DNA of 15,014 bases from contig DGUB01000131.1 in the NCBI GenBank assembly GCA_002393815.1, forward strand, positions 1-15,014, read 5' to 3'. Each line of letters starts with the position of its first letter. Positions within the stretch are counted from its first letter, which is position 1. The position numbers and the translations under genes are program-made. This DNA comes from Ruminococcus sp. UBA4321. GTDB lineage: Bacteria; Bacillota; Clostridia; Oscillospirales; Ruminococcaceae. The notes under the pieces are model-generated. The model saw nothing but the letters and a program-made list of their open reading frames with translations, was not told the DNA's origin and searched no databases. Shown here piece after piece: positions 1 to 9,923 of this stretch.

Positions 1-125
1 GGAATATCTGTTTCACCACGTTCATATTTTCCATAGTGATTCATAGAAACGCCAATCAGGTCAGCGGCTTGTTTCTGGGTCAAATCTGCATCTTCTCTTA
101 AATCTCTTAATCTTGGGTATAACAT
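1..125 (-). CDS. Xre-family helix-turn-helix regulator, N-terminal part (cut by window edge)
   Basis: Forty-one codons are visible, starting at the ATG at 125-123; the rest lies outside the window. The start is supported by an AAAGGTG ribosome binding site about 10 bases upstream. The protein begins MLYPRLRDLREDADLTQKQA and continues through AADLIGVSMNHYGKYERGE. This is the Cro/CI-type fold: a first helix, then 'LTQKQAADLIGVS' as the helix-turn-helix and 'YGKYERGE' closing it. Such proteins are small DNA-binding repressors, often with a peptide- or ligand-sensing C-terminal part that cannot be seen here. It is divergent from the membrane-protein gene at 383. The 21-bp repeats between them are likely its operators, which would make it autoregulated (inference). 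Confidence 0.88.
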   Translation of the reverse strand, partial: MLYPRLRDLREDADLTQKQAADLIGVSMNHYGKYERGETDI

Positions 126-149
126 TCAAAAACACACCTTTTCTTTTTT

Positions 150-167
150 ATGATATGATTATATCAT
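150..167. repeat. 7-bp inverted repeat over the regulator's -10 region
   Basis: Perfect arms ATGATAT (150-156) and ATATCAT (161-167) with a 4-base spacer. The repeat overlaps the candidate -10 of the Xre gene, so it could be a repressor site or only a consequence of two TATAAT-like sequences. The region is very AT-rich, which lowers its significance. Confidence 0.45.
158..166 (-). promoter_or_regulatory. Candidate extended -10 of the Xre regulator gene
   Basis: On the minus strand this reads TGATATAAT, a perfect TATAAT preceded by TGN (extended -10). The hexamer 17 bases upstream (181-186, GTAAGT on the minus strand) is a poor -35, as is common for extended -10 promoters. The first 21-bp repeat starts inside this -35 area. 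Confidence 0.5.
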
Positions 168-182
168 ACTCTCCCCAAAAAC

Positions 183-231
183 TTACTCGGAAAATATAAA
201 ATTTTACTCGGAAAATGCAATTTTTTACTCG
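183..231. promoter_or_regulatory. Three direct repeats TTACTCG at exact 21-bp spacing (probable operators)
   Basis: TTACTCGGAAAAT occurs at 183-195 and again at 204-216, and its first seven bases, TTACTCG, recur at 225-231. The starts are exactly 21 bases apart, two helical turns, so all three sites face the same side of the DNA. The second copy is also partly palindromic (ATTTT...AAAAT at its ends). The array sits between two divergent genes, one encoding an Xre-type regulator, and overlaps that gene's -35 position. Cooperative repressor binding is the natural reading, but it is inferred from layout only. Confidence 0.65.
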
Positions 232-349
232 TAATAAATATTCCTTTCTGTAAAAAAAGCAAACACATATTACATTATATCATATATTGTATAAAAATAA
301 AAAAAATACATTTTATAGAATGGAAATTATCTGAATTTACATTTTTATA

Positions 350-358
350 TGATATAAT
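350..358 (+). promoter_or_regulatory. Extended -10 promoter for the two-gene plus-strand unit
   Basis: TGATATAAT, with TATAAT at 353-358. It is identical over at least nine bases to the divergent regulator's -10. The -35 at about 330-335 is weak. The 5' leader would be about 17 bases, just enough for the ribosome binding site AGAGG (371-375) before the ATG at 383. Confidence 0.55.
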
Positions 359-382
359 TAAAAAAAGAAAAGAGGTATTATT

Positions 383-904
383 ATGGAAACAATTCAAACT
401 TGTGCTTATGATAATTTTTTAATGGGAATTCTTTATGGAATACTTAGCTATTTTTTATTGCCATTAGTAGTTGAATATATTATGATTCCTATTTATGAGT
501 GGATCGAAGACTGGTGTTTAGACCCGACTTTGGGGGGCTGGCAGATTATTACTTGCTGGTTTGGCTGGTCTTCTAAACTTCTTGTCTGGATACTTGATTT
601 GATTCCACCGCTTGGCTGGGGTGTGCTGTACACAATTATGACAGTAGTACAAGAATTCAGTATACCTCATGTTTTCCATGGGATTATTTCTCTTGTTATT
701 GGTGTGGTAATGTTCTTTGTAACAGATATTGTATTCAATGGCGACGACGCAATTTCTCATAAAATTTTAGAAGCACTGCACATTCATATTAACGGTGACG
801 GTTTGCTGGATAAGCTGAATGAGAAAAAGGACAATTTTCTTAATAAATTAAAAAAGAAAAAAGAGGAAAAAGTACAATCTGACAATAATCAGGAGGAAAA
901 ATAA
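383..904 (+). CDS. Hypothetical multi-span membrane protein with lysine-rich C-terminal tail
   Basis: 173 residues, start ATG preceded by AGAGG at a 7-base gap. I do not recognise the family. Hydrophobic stretches at about residues 12-37, 52-90 (probably two segments around a Pro-Pro turn at 75-76) and 96-117 suggest three or four membrane spans. The protein has many aromatic residues (WCLDPTLGGW, CWFGW), then a hydrophilic tail from about 140 with the run KLKKKKEEK, probably cytoplasmic by the positive-inside rule. Its stop overlaps the next start (TAATG), so the two genes are translationally coupled and probably work together. Codon use is clearly more AT-rich than in the ATP synthase genes, suggesting acquired DNA. 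A conjugation-type (VirB6/TrbL-like) membrane protein is possible but I see no motif that proves it. Confidence 0.75.
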   Translation: METIQTCAYDNFLMGILYGILSYFLLPLVVEYIMIPIYEWIEDWCLDPTLGGWQIITCWFGWSSKLLVWILDLIPPLGWGVLYTIMTVVQEFSIPHVFHGIISLVIGVVMFFVTDIVFNGDDAISHKILEALHIHINGDGLLDKLNEKKDNFLNKLKKKKEEKVQSDNNQEEK

Positions 905-1617
905 TGACTACTGAAACCAATAATCAAGTGACAGAAGCATCAGGACAAGAAACGCTTTCTGCTGAACCTGTTTTGCATGAAAATATAGGTTCTTCTAAAC
1001 TGGATTTTAAAAACCCGGAGTCCATAAAGGCATGGGTACTTGCCAACAAAAAAATTGTCATCATTGTAGCAGTTGTCTTGATTGTCCTGATAGGCGGTAT
1101 GTTAGAAAGTAAATCTGGTACACCAAAAAATTTTGTTTATGGAGAAGGACATTATAAAAGTTATAATAAAGTAATCACAGCATTTGGTGAGGCATTAGAA
1201 TATAACGATGCAGACGAATTATATCATACAGTATTTTCAGATGCCAGATATAATAGAGTACCAGACGACATGAAAACATCTATCGAATTATCGCTTGCAG
1301 ATACAAAACTAGAATTAGGCGCAGCTAGTTTAGTAAATGGTGTTGATTTGGAATTTCGGGCGGAAGCAGTTGGTGAACCTGTTACTATTTCTCAGGAAGA
1401 TTTAGATTATATTCAAGAGTATTATTTGAATAATTATGGAGATGATTTAACTGTACTGGAAGGATATAAAGTTTCAACAAGCTTCTATTCTTTGGGAAGT
1501 ACTCCACAGACAGGCGATATTTATGTATTTTGTATTGAAAAAGAAGGTTGGAAAATATTCAAGCCTAGTGTAGAAAAAATTGCAAATCAATTTTTAAATT
1601 CAAACGCAAAATTTTAA
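904..1617 (+). CDS. Hypothetical single-span membrane protein with extracytoplasmic domain
   Basis: 237 residues; the ATG overlaps the previous stop by one base and has AGGAGG just upstream within the preceding gene. Residues 1-46 are hydrophilic, 51-67 form one strong membrane span (IVIIVAVVLIVLIGG) preceded by KK, and about 170 residues follow. With lysines before the span and an acidic region after it, the C-terminal part is probably outside the cell. That domain alternates helix-like and strand-like stretches (VITAFGEALEYNDADELY, then VFCIEKEGWKIFKP near the end), which resembles the NTF2-like/DUF4878 style of small extracellular domain. That is a visual impression, not a match. It is the second and last gene of the unit, followed 10 bases later by a terminator. 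Confidence 0.75.
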   Translation: MTTETNNQVTEASGQETLSAEPVLHENIGSSKLDFKNPESIKAWVLANKKIVIIVAVVLIVLIGGMLESKSGTPKNFVYGEGHYKSYNKVITAFGEALEYNDADELYHTVFSDARYNRVPDDMKTSIELSLADTKLELGAASLVNGVDLEFRAEAVGEPVTISQEDLDYIQEYYLNNYGDDLTVLEGYKVSTSFYSLGSTPQTGDIYVFCIEKEGWKIFKPSVEKIANQFLNSNAKF

Positions 1618-1626
1618 TAATAAAAT

Positions 1627-1664
1627 ACTCCGGAACTGTTTCAGTTCCGGAGTTGTTTTTGTTT
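1627..1664. terminator. Bidirectional intrinsic terminator
   Basis: A 12-bp perfect stem, ACTCCGGAACTG (1627-1638) with CAGTTCCGGAGT (1642-1653), around a TTT loop. On the plus strand it is followed by TGTTTTTGTTT. On the minus strand it is followed by ATTTTATTATT. It ends both the accessory plus-strand unit and the convergent ATP synthase/flavin reductase transcript. Confidence 0.9.
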
Positions 1665-2280
1665 ATTCTACTTTTTCAAAATCCGATGCCGGATGCTTGC
1701 ACAACGGACAGATGAAATCTTCCGGCAGTTCTTCGCCGATATATTCATAGCCGCAGATGGTGCATCTCCAGACGGTCTGACCGCTTTTGGTCTTGCCGAC
1801 TGCTTCGGGCTTCGGCTTGATATGTTCCAGATAATAGGCATACGTTACTGAAGGAATATCATTCAGAATGCCCTTTTCGGTCACATCCGCAATGAACATG
1901 GTATGTGTGCCGAGGTCGGTTTCCTGCACGACTTTCCCGGAAAGATAGGCGTTTGTTCCTTCGGTGATGCACATCGTCCAGTTTTTGGTGCGCTTACATG
2001 ACGTGAACCCGGCGAATTTATCAGCCGTTCTGCCGGACTGGAAACCGAACCGTTTGAAAAGCCTAAAATCAGCCTGTTCGCTGATGACAGATACTGTGAA
2101 AATACCCGTTTCATGAATGATATCATGTGTGTAATTCGATTTGTTGACTGTAATGCTGATTCTGTTCGGAGAGGATGTCACCTGTCCGACAGTATTCACA
2201 ATACAGCCGTTGTCTCTGCCGTACAGACACGCTGTCACGACAAATAATCCGTAAGTCAGTGAATGCATTGCATCCTGCAT
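1663..2280 (-). CDS. hrb: Flavin reductase-rubredoxin fusion (high-molecular-weight rubredoxin type)
   Basis: 205 residues. Residues 1 to about 155 are an FMN-binding flavin reductase-like domain (opening SLTYGLFVVTA, then NGCIVNTVGQVTSSPNRISI). Residues 168-205 are a short rubredoxin with C173-x2-C176-G and C191-P-L-C194 to bind one iron. In Moorella and other clostridia such fusions (Hrb) pass electrons from NAD(P)H to FprA-type flavodiiron proteins, which reduce O2 or NO; that role is carried over from the family. The start has AGAGGG 7 bases upstream. The gene begins 25 bases after atpC with no hairpin between them and shares its GC-richer codon use, so it is probably the last cistron of the atp transcript. 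No flavodiiron gene is in the window, so the partner is unknown. Confidence 0.88.
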   Translation of the reverse strand: MQDAMHSLTYGLFVVTACLYGRDNGCIVNTVGQVTSSPNRISITVNKSNYTHDIIHETGIFTVSVISEQADFRLFKRFGFQSGRTADKFAGFTSCKRTKNWTMCITEGTNAYLSGKVVQETDLGTHTMFIADVTEKGILNDIPSVTYAYYLEHIKPKPEAVGKTKSGQTVWRCTICGYEYIGEELPEDFICPLCKHPASDFEKVE

Positions 2281-2305
2281 GGAAATCCCTCTTTTCTGTC
2301 ATAGA

Positions 2306-2752
2306 TTATTGTTTTTTCTTCTTTAAGGGCGGAGTCGCCTGACCTGTTCCGTGACCGGAAACGCGCAGACGGTTCAAGGCTCTCTGTAGCTTGAGATTTG
2401 CACGTTCCAGACGGTCAGGCTCATTCTGTGCGGCTTCAATTTTCGCCATAGCGTCCTGACGGGAGCGTTCAGCCCAGTCGGGGTCGATTTCTTCCGCCCA
2501 TTCAGCGGCAGTCACCATGACGGTAGTTTTATCATCAGAGACTTTCAGAACGCCGCCGGATTCGGCAGCGGTTCTGGTTTCGCCGTTCGGAAGCTTAACA
2601 GTCAGAACACCTGTTTGCAGAATCGCCGCATAGCGGATATGCCCGGCTAAGATACCGACATCACCTTCGGTCGTTCTTGCCGTCAGCTGAACGACTTCAT
2701 CATCGAACAGGATTTTATCAGGCGTGAGAATCATTAAACGATAAGTATTCAT
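2306..2752 (-). CDS. atpC: F1Fo ATP synthase epsilon subunit
   Basis: 148 residues. The N-terminal beta-sandwich is recognisable from YRLMILTPDKILFDDEVVQL and GDVGILAGHIRYAAIL. The C-terminal part (about 85-135) is the helical hairpin that can extend into the catalytic ring and inhibit ATP hydrolysis. It ends in a basic extension (GHGTGQATPPLKKKKQ) somewhat longer than usual. The ribosome binding site AAGGTGA overlaps the atpD stop, with 9 bases between the two genes. The subunit sits in the central stalk with gamma and the c ring. Confidence 0.96.
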   Translation of the reverse strand: MNTYRLMILTPDKILFDDEVVQLTARTTEGDVGILAGHIRYAAILQTGVLTVKLPNGETRTAAESGGVLKVSDDKTTVMVTAAEWAEEIDPDWAERSRQDAMAKIEAAQNEPDRLERANLKLQRALNRLRVSGHGTGQATPPLKKKKQ

Positions 2753-2761
2753 GACATCACC

Positions 2762-4364
<1,603 letters not shown>

Positions 4365-4376
4365 AATAAATTCTCC

Positions 4377-5243
4377 TTACTGCTGCGCATTCGCACCGCT
4401 GACGATTTCGGTTAATTCCTGCGTGATTGCACCCTGACGCGCTCTGTTATACTGTAATGACAGGTTATCAATCATTTCAGTAGCGTTATCAGTAGCGTTT
4501 TCCATAGCTGTTCTTCTTGCTGCCTGTTCGGATGCGAACGATTCGACAATCGCACCATAAAGCAGACTAGCCACATATCGCGGAACAAGCTTGTCGAATA
4601 CTTCTTCCGGAGAAGGTTCATATTCAACGGCGCAGCGTCTGGGATGACTGCCGGGCATTTCGTCGAGCGGAATGACTTCCATCTTCTGCGCTACCTGCAT
4701 AATCGGCGATACATAGTTTGTGAAAACTATCTCAACAGTCTGGAGCGATTCATGTCTTTTGTAAGTATTCAGAATCAGTTCCGCCATATCCATAGCAAGA
4801 TAAATATTCATATGTTCGGCGATATGGTCATAAGCTTTCAGAACTTTAATATCCCGGTTCTCGAAATAATCGACAGATTTCTGACCGATTGGCATTACAA
4901 TAGGATTTCCGCCCTGTGCCTTGATTTCGTTGATTCGCGCCTGAGCGATTTTCAGCACATTCGAGTTGAATCCGCCTGCAAGACCTCTGTCTCCGGCGAT
5001 GACGATTAACAGGCAAGCACCCTTGTCAGTACGCTTCCGGACAAACTGCGAATTGAAATACGGGTCTTCGGCAGCGATTTCAGACATGAGCTTGTAAGTC
5101 GCTTCAAAGAACGGCTGAGCGGCTTCGGCGCGGTCTTTGGCTCTTCTCAATTTGGAAGATGCCACAAGTTCCATCGCCTTCGTAATCTGCATTGTACTCT
5201 GAACGCTGTGCATCCGGCGTTTAATATCTTTCAGATTTGCCAT
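4377..5243 (-). CDS. atpG: F1Fo ATP synthase gamma subunit
   Basis: 288 residues. The N-terminal helix MANLKDIKRRMHSVQSTMQITKAMELVASSKLRRAK and the C-terminal NRARQGAITQELTEIVSGA are the antiparallel coiled coil that turns inside the alpha3beta3 ring; the middle is the Rossmann-like domain (LLIVIAGDRGLAGGFNSNV). Only four bases separate it from the atpA stop, and the ribosome binding site (GGTGAT) overlaps that stop and is weak, so translation is probably coupled to atpA. Length and motifs are normal for the family. Confidence 0.97.
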   Translation of the reverse strand: MANLKDIKRRMHSVQSTMQITKAMELVASSKLRRAKDRAEAAQPFFEATYKLMSEIAAEDPYFNSQFVRKRTDKGACLLIVIAGDRGLAGGFNSNVLKIAQARINEIKAQGGNPIVMPIGQKSVDYFENRDIKVLKAYDHIAEHMNIYLAMDMAELILNTYKRHESLQTVEIVFTNYVSPIMQVAQKMEVIPLDEMPGSHPRRCAVEYEPSPEEVFDKLVPRYVASLLYGAIVESFASEQAARRTAMENATDNATEMIDNLSLQYNRARQGAITQELTEIVSGANAQQ

Positions 5244-5247
5244 ACTA

Positions 5248-6771
<1,524 letters not shown>

Positions 6772-6807
6772 TTATAAAATATTTTTATTTCGATAAATCA
6801 GAATTTA

Positions 6808-7080
6808 TCACATATTTGATAGTTTGTATATTAGGCAAAGTCTTAGAATAAATGTCAATATAAGTTCAATTCCCATAATTAGGGTAGCACTTTCTTTAAA
6901 TAAGTCCCAATATTTTTCATTCACCCTTAAACGAATAGATGTTATTAAAGAAATAGCAATGATTGAAACAACAAAGAAAATTCCTCCGTCCAAAATCCCA
7001 TTGCCATGAATAAAATCAAACATTATGACAGTGAATAAAAAATAACAAATAAGAGTAATAAAAAACAATATATTTTTCAT
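6808..7080 (-). CDS. Small hydrophobic protein inserted between atpH and atpA
   Basis: 90 residues, unrecognised. Three membrane spans are predicted by eye at about 4-22, 32-50 and 65-85, separated by short loops with IRLRVNEKYWDLFKES between the second and third. The ATG follows AAGGTGA by 8 bases, so it is very likely translated. It is much more AT-rich than atpH and atpA on either side and is flanked by AT-rich spacers of 36 and 57 bases, the look of a late insertion into the operon. It is co-oriented and co-transcribed, so a role in assembling or tuning the membrane sector is possible, but nothing in the sequence shows it. It does not resemble any F1Fo subunit I know. Confidence 0.8.
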   Translation of the reverse strand: MKNILFFITLICYFLFTVIMFDFIHGNGILDGGIFFVVSIIAISLITSIRLRVNEKYWDLFKESATLIMGIELILTFILRLCLIYKLSNM

Positions 7081-7116
7081 ATTCTAATTCACCTTAAATT
7101 CCGATTTATCTTTGCA

Positions 7117-7641
7117 TTACTGCTGTGCGAATGCCTGCAATCTGCCCTTGATGGAATTATCCATTCTGGTATCGCCGTACTGGACGACCATACCGCCCAT
7201 GAGGGATTTGTCAACAGATTCACGGAGCAGAATGCTCTTGCCGAGTTTCTGTTGTAATTTTTCTTTCAGGGCGTTTCTCTGCGAATCTTCGAGCGGAACG
7301 GCAGAAGTCACAAAGACTTCGGCAATTTGGAACGCTTCAAAATAGAGTTTATTGAAAGCATTCCGGATTTCGGAAATCCGGTTGATTCTGCGCTTTTCCA
7401 CTAACAGGCAGAGAAAGTTTTCAGTGATGCCCTGTTCTTCGCCGATTACTTTTTTTAATACAGAAATTCTTTCTGATAAATCCAGTGTCGGCACATCAAG
7501 GAGAGAAATCAGTTCCGGATATTGCAGAATCAAATCCGTGACCTGATTCAGTTCCTGATAGATGCGCTTTTCCTGATGTTCTTCCTGTGCAAGGAGAAAC
7601 AGGGCTTCGGCATAGACGTGACCTACTGTCTGCTGTGTCAT
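7117..7641 (-). CDS. atpH: F1Fo ATP synthase delta subunit
   Basis: 174 residues. The N-terminal helical domain (VGHVYAEALFLLAQEE, residues about 5-105) binds the tip of alpha. The C-terminal part holds the conserved VTSAVPLEDSQRNALKEKLQQKLGKSILLRESVDKSLMGGMVVQYGDTRMDNSIKGRL. The start overlaps the atpF stop by four bases (ATGA), giving translational coupling. It joins F1 to the b-subunit stalk. Confidence 0.97.
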   Translation of the reverse strand: MTQQTVGHVYAEALFLLAQEEHQEKRIYQELNQVTDLILQYPELISLLDVPTLDLSERISVLKKVIGEEQGITENFLCLLVEKRRINRISEIRNAFNKLYFEAFQIAEVFVTSAVPLEDSQRNALKEKLQQKLGKSILLRESVDKSLMGGMVVQYGDTRMDNSIKGRLQAFAQQ

Positions 7642-8132
7642 GACTGTTCACCTATATTCTGAATGAAATCATCAATCAGCCGTTCGTGGTCGGCTTTGTT
7701 GATTTCTTTTTCCATAATTTTTTCAGCCAGTTCCATTGCCAGTTCAGAGATTTCGCCCTGAAGTTCTGTTCTGGCGAGGTTCTTTTCACGCTCGGTTTCG
7801 AGGGTAGCTTTTTCGCGGACAGCCTGTGCTTCGTGACGGGCTTTATCGAGAATGGAATCGCCCTGTTTCTGAGCGATTTTTTCAGCGCGTCTGATGATGC
7901 TTTCTGCTTCGTCTTTTGCGCCGGCGATAGCCTGTGCATATTTTTCCTTATCGGAATTGGCAGAGTTTAAAGCATCATCGGCTTTCTGATAAGTGCCGTC
8001 GACTTCCTGCTGACGCTGTTCAAGAATCGCATCAATGCGCTTGAACAGAATCATCTTGAAAGCTAAGAAAATCAGCCCTGTGTTAATCAGCGTGAATAAG
8101 ATAGTACCGACATCAATTGATAAAAAATCCAA
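7638..8132 (-). CDS. atpF: F1Fo ATP synthase b subunit, TTG start
   Basis: 164 residues: one N-terminal membrane span (about 8-28) followed by a long charged helix that forms the peripheral stalk and ends in NIGEQS. The start codon is TTG at 8132-8130. A full AGGAGG lies 7 bases upstream, and no ATG occurs before the codons inside the membrane span. It is preceded by atpE with a 20-base gap and overlaps atpH. Confidence 0.96.
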   Translation of the reverse strand: MDFLSIDVGTILFTLINTGLIFLAFKMILFKRIDAILEQRQQEVDGTYQKADDALNSANSDKEKYAQAIAGAKDEAESIIRRAEKIAQKQGDSILDKARHEAQAVREKATLETEREKNLARTELQGEISELAMELAEKIMEKEINKADHERLIDDFIQNIGEQS

Positions 8133-8152
8133 TTTTCTGCCTCCTGTAGAGT

Positions 8153-8482
<330 letters not shown>

Positions 8483-9235
8483 TTATGTCTCAGCATTGCC
8501 GTCCGCATTGGAAATATAGACCATTGTCAGCATAATGAAGATAAATGCCTGCATGAATCCGCTGAACAGGTCGAAATACAGGGACATCACTGCCGGGATA
8601 CCGATAGTCATGAACGCAACGCCGATTTTCGCAGTTATCACGGAAAGTGCGTAATATAACAGGCTCGTGATAACCATACCGCTCACGACATTGCCGAAGT
8701 GACGCAGACTCATCGAAACCGGAGTTGCCACTTCACTGAGAATGTTAATCGGCAGCATGACCGGAACAGGGTCAACATAGCCTTTCAGATAGCCGCCGAA
8801 GCCGTGGGTTTTAATGTTCGTCCCGTGAATCAGTACGAAAGTGATTAACGCCCATGTCAGCGGAACATTGAAATCCGCTGTGACAGAACGCAGTCCCAGC
8901 ATACTGATTAAGCTGCCCAGAATCGAGAAGGTGAACAGTGCGCCGATATACGGGGCAAACCATCGCCAGCGTTTTCCCATCGTATCTTCTACAAGACCGT
9001 AAACGGTCTTGACTGCCCATTCCGCGACTGCCTGTTTTTTAGAAATGTTTTTCGTTTTCAGGTCACTGGTCAGCCAGAGGAGCAGAAGCATGACTGCTAA
9101 GATAATCACCCAGCTCAAAACGATGGTTTCGGTCAGGTTGATGGTAACGCCGCCGATATCGAACGAGCAGACAATTTTAGGACCGCTGACATCTACGCCA
9201 TCGGGAGAACCTCTTAAAAAATCACTGATGCTCAA
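8483..9235 (-). CDS. atpB: F1Fo ATP synthase a subunit, TTG start
   Basis: 250 residues with five or six membrane helices. The essential arginine is R178 in PVSMSLRHFGN, and the last helices carry FDLFSGFMQAFIFIML with Q229. The subunit forms the two half-channels that pass ions to the c ring. The start is TTG at 9235-9233; AGGAGG lies about 9 bases upstream and the next in-frame ATG is deep inside the first span. It follows atpI by 18 bases. Confidence 0.97.
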   Translation of the reverse strand: MSISDFLRGSPDGVDVSGPKIVCSFDIGGVTINLTETIVLSWVIILAVMLLLLWLTSDLKTKNISKKQAVAEWAVKTVYGLVEDTMGKRWRWFAPYIGALFTFSILGSLISMLGLRSVTADFNVPLTWALITFVLIHGTNIKTHGFGGYLKGYVDPVPVMLPINILSEVATPVSMSLRHFGNVVSGMVITSLLYYALSVITAKIGVAFMTIGIPAVMSLYFDLFSGFMQAFIFIMLTMVYISNADGNAET

Positions 9236-9253
9236 AAATAAATCCCTCCTGCC

Positions 9254-9628
9254 TTAAAATTTTTTAGATTTTTTGTCTGTGCGCACGGATAAAATTCCGA
9301 ACAGAATCTTAGGATAAAGAAACGGCAGAACTGCGGTTACTGCACTGACATGTTCCGACATCAGTCCGGCGGCAATGACTGCCGAAGCAATCAGCACCCG
9401 GATAAGATAGCCTTTGAAATCTCTGGTTTTGCCGTGATAGACGGCATTCAGGATACTCCGGCGGAGCAGATGCAGATTGCATATCATGCCGATACTCCCT
9501 AGAAACAGACCAGTCAGCACGGCAATGCGGAATTTCACGACAATCAGAGAAACAATCCAGACAAGCAAATCCAGAACCAGTGTTCCGACAGCTGCAAAGT
9601 GCAGTTCCTTGTGTAAATCTTCCTGCAT
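9254..9628 (-). CDS. atpI: ATP synthase subunit I-like protein
   Basis: 124 residues, four predicted membrane spans (about 12-30, 34-52, 74-90, 93-110) and a basic tail RTDKKSKKF. Its position directly before atpB is where AtpI-type proteins sit; in other bacteria AtpI helps assemble the c ring. Sequence conservation in this family is low, so the call rests mainly on position, size and topology. The ATG follows GAGGTGA by a short gap, and a strong promoter begins about 37 bases upstream, making this the first gene of the operon. Confidence 0.82.
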   Translation of the reverse strand: MQEDLHKELHFAAVGTLVLDLLVWIVSLIVVKFRIAVLTGLFLGSIGMICNLHLLRRSILNAVYHGKTRDFKGYLIRVLIASAVIAAGLMSEHVSAVTAVLPFLYPKILFGILSVRTDKKSKKF

Positions 9629-9664
9629 TGCTTCACCTCATTTCTATCTGTTCGCACAATATTA

Positions 9665-9693
9665 ATTATACTATGATTTGCCGGATATGTCAA
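9665..9693 (-). promoter_or_regulatory. Promoter of the ATP synthase operon
   Basis: On the minus strand: TTGACA (9693-9688), a 17-base spacer, TATAAT (9670-9665). Both boxes are perfect sigma-70/SigA consensus. The start would fall near 9658, giving a leader of about 30 bases to the atpI ATG. The spacer has TCCGG starting three bases after the -35, as in two neighbouring promoters. Confidence 0.92.
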
Positions 9694-9744
9694 GAATGAC
9701 AGGCAAAAAATCACACAAAAAAAGAAATTTTGGATTTCAGGCTT

Positions 9745-9781
9745 AATAAAAAGCCGTCAGAAACCAGACTGAACTGACGGC
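9745..9781 (-). terminator. Intrinsic terminator upstream of the atp promoter
   Basis: Stem GCCGTCAG (9753-9760) with CTGACGGC (9774-9781) around a 13-base loop. On the minus strand it is followed by TTTTTATT; on the plus strand by ATTTTTATT, so it could work both ways. It stops transcription coming from the tetR side before the atp promoter and would form the 3' end of the proposed small RNA. The loop holds ACCAGAC (plus-strand reading, 9763-9769), complementary to 9849-9855. Confidence 0.85.
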
Positions 9782-9878
9782 ATTTTTATTGGTAACACCA
9801 CAGAATGCCGTTTGTGCAGCTCAAATGATGGAAATCAGCGGAAATGTCGTCTGGTAGTCAGGCATTCTCCGTGGTGCT
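9748..9878 (-). ncRNA. Candidate small structured RNA between tetR and the atp operon
   Basis: About 130 nt, bounded by a promoter (-10 at 9890-9885, start near 9878) and the intrinsic terminator. It contains no convincing reading frame. On the minus strand CACCAC-GG-AGAATGCC (9876-9861) pairs with GGCATTCTGTGGTG (9809-9796), 14 bp with a two-base bulge. Within the enclosed 51 bases, GCTGATTTC (9839-9831) is the perfect complement of GAAATCAGC (9884-9876) at or just before the 5' end; ACCAGAC (9855-9849) is complementary to the terminator loop. These pairings interleave, so a pseudoknot or alternative folds are possible. I could not match it to any known RNA family from memory. Confidence 0.45.
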
Positions 9879-9884
9879 GATTTC

Positions 9885-9913
9885 ATTATAATATAATCTG
9901 CCGGAATTTGCAA
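9885..9913 (-). promoter_or_regulatory. Candidate promoter for the small RNA
   Basis: On the minus strand: TTGCAA (9913-9908), a 17-base spacer, perfect TATAAT (9890-9885). It begins 10 bases past the TetR-family gene's stop, and no reading frame lies downstream before the terminator. The spacer carries TCCGG at the same offset as the atp and tetR promoters. Confidence 0.6.
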
Positions 9914-9923
9914 CAGACAATTT

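Noticed and set aside
9748..9913. A known riboswitch or T-box in front of the atp operon
   Set aside because: I see none of the conserved cores I know (for example the T-box GGTGG element), and the atp promoter lies downstream of the terminator, so this RNA is not the leader of the main atp transcript.
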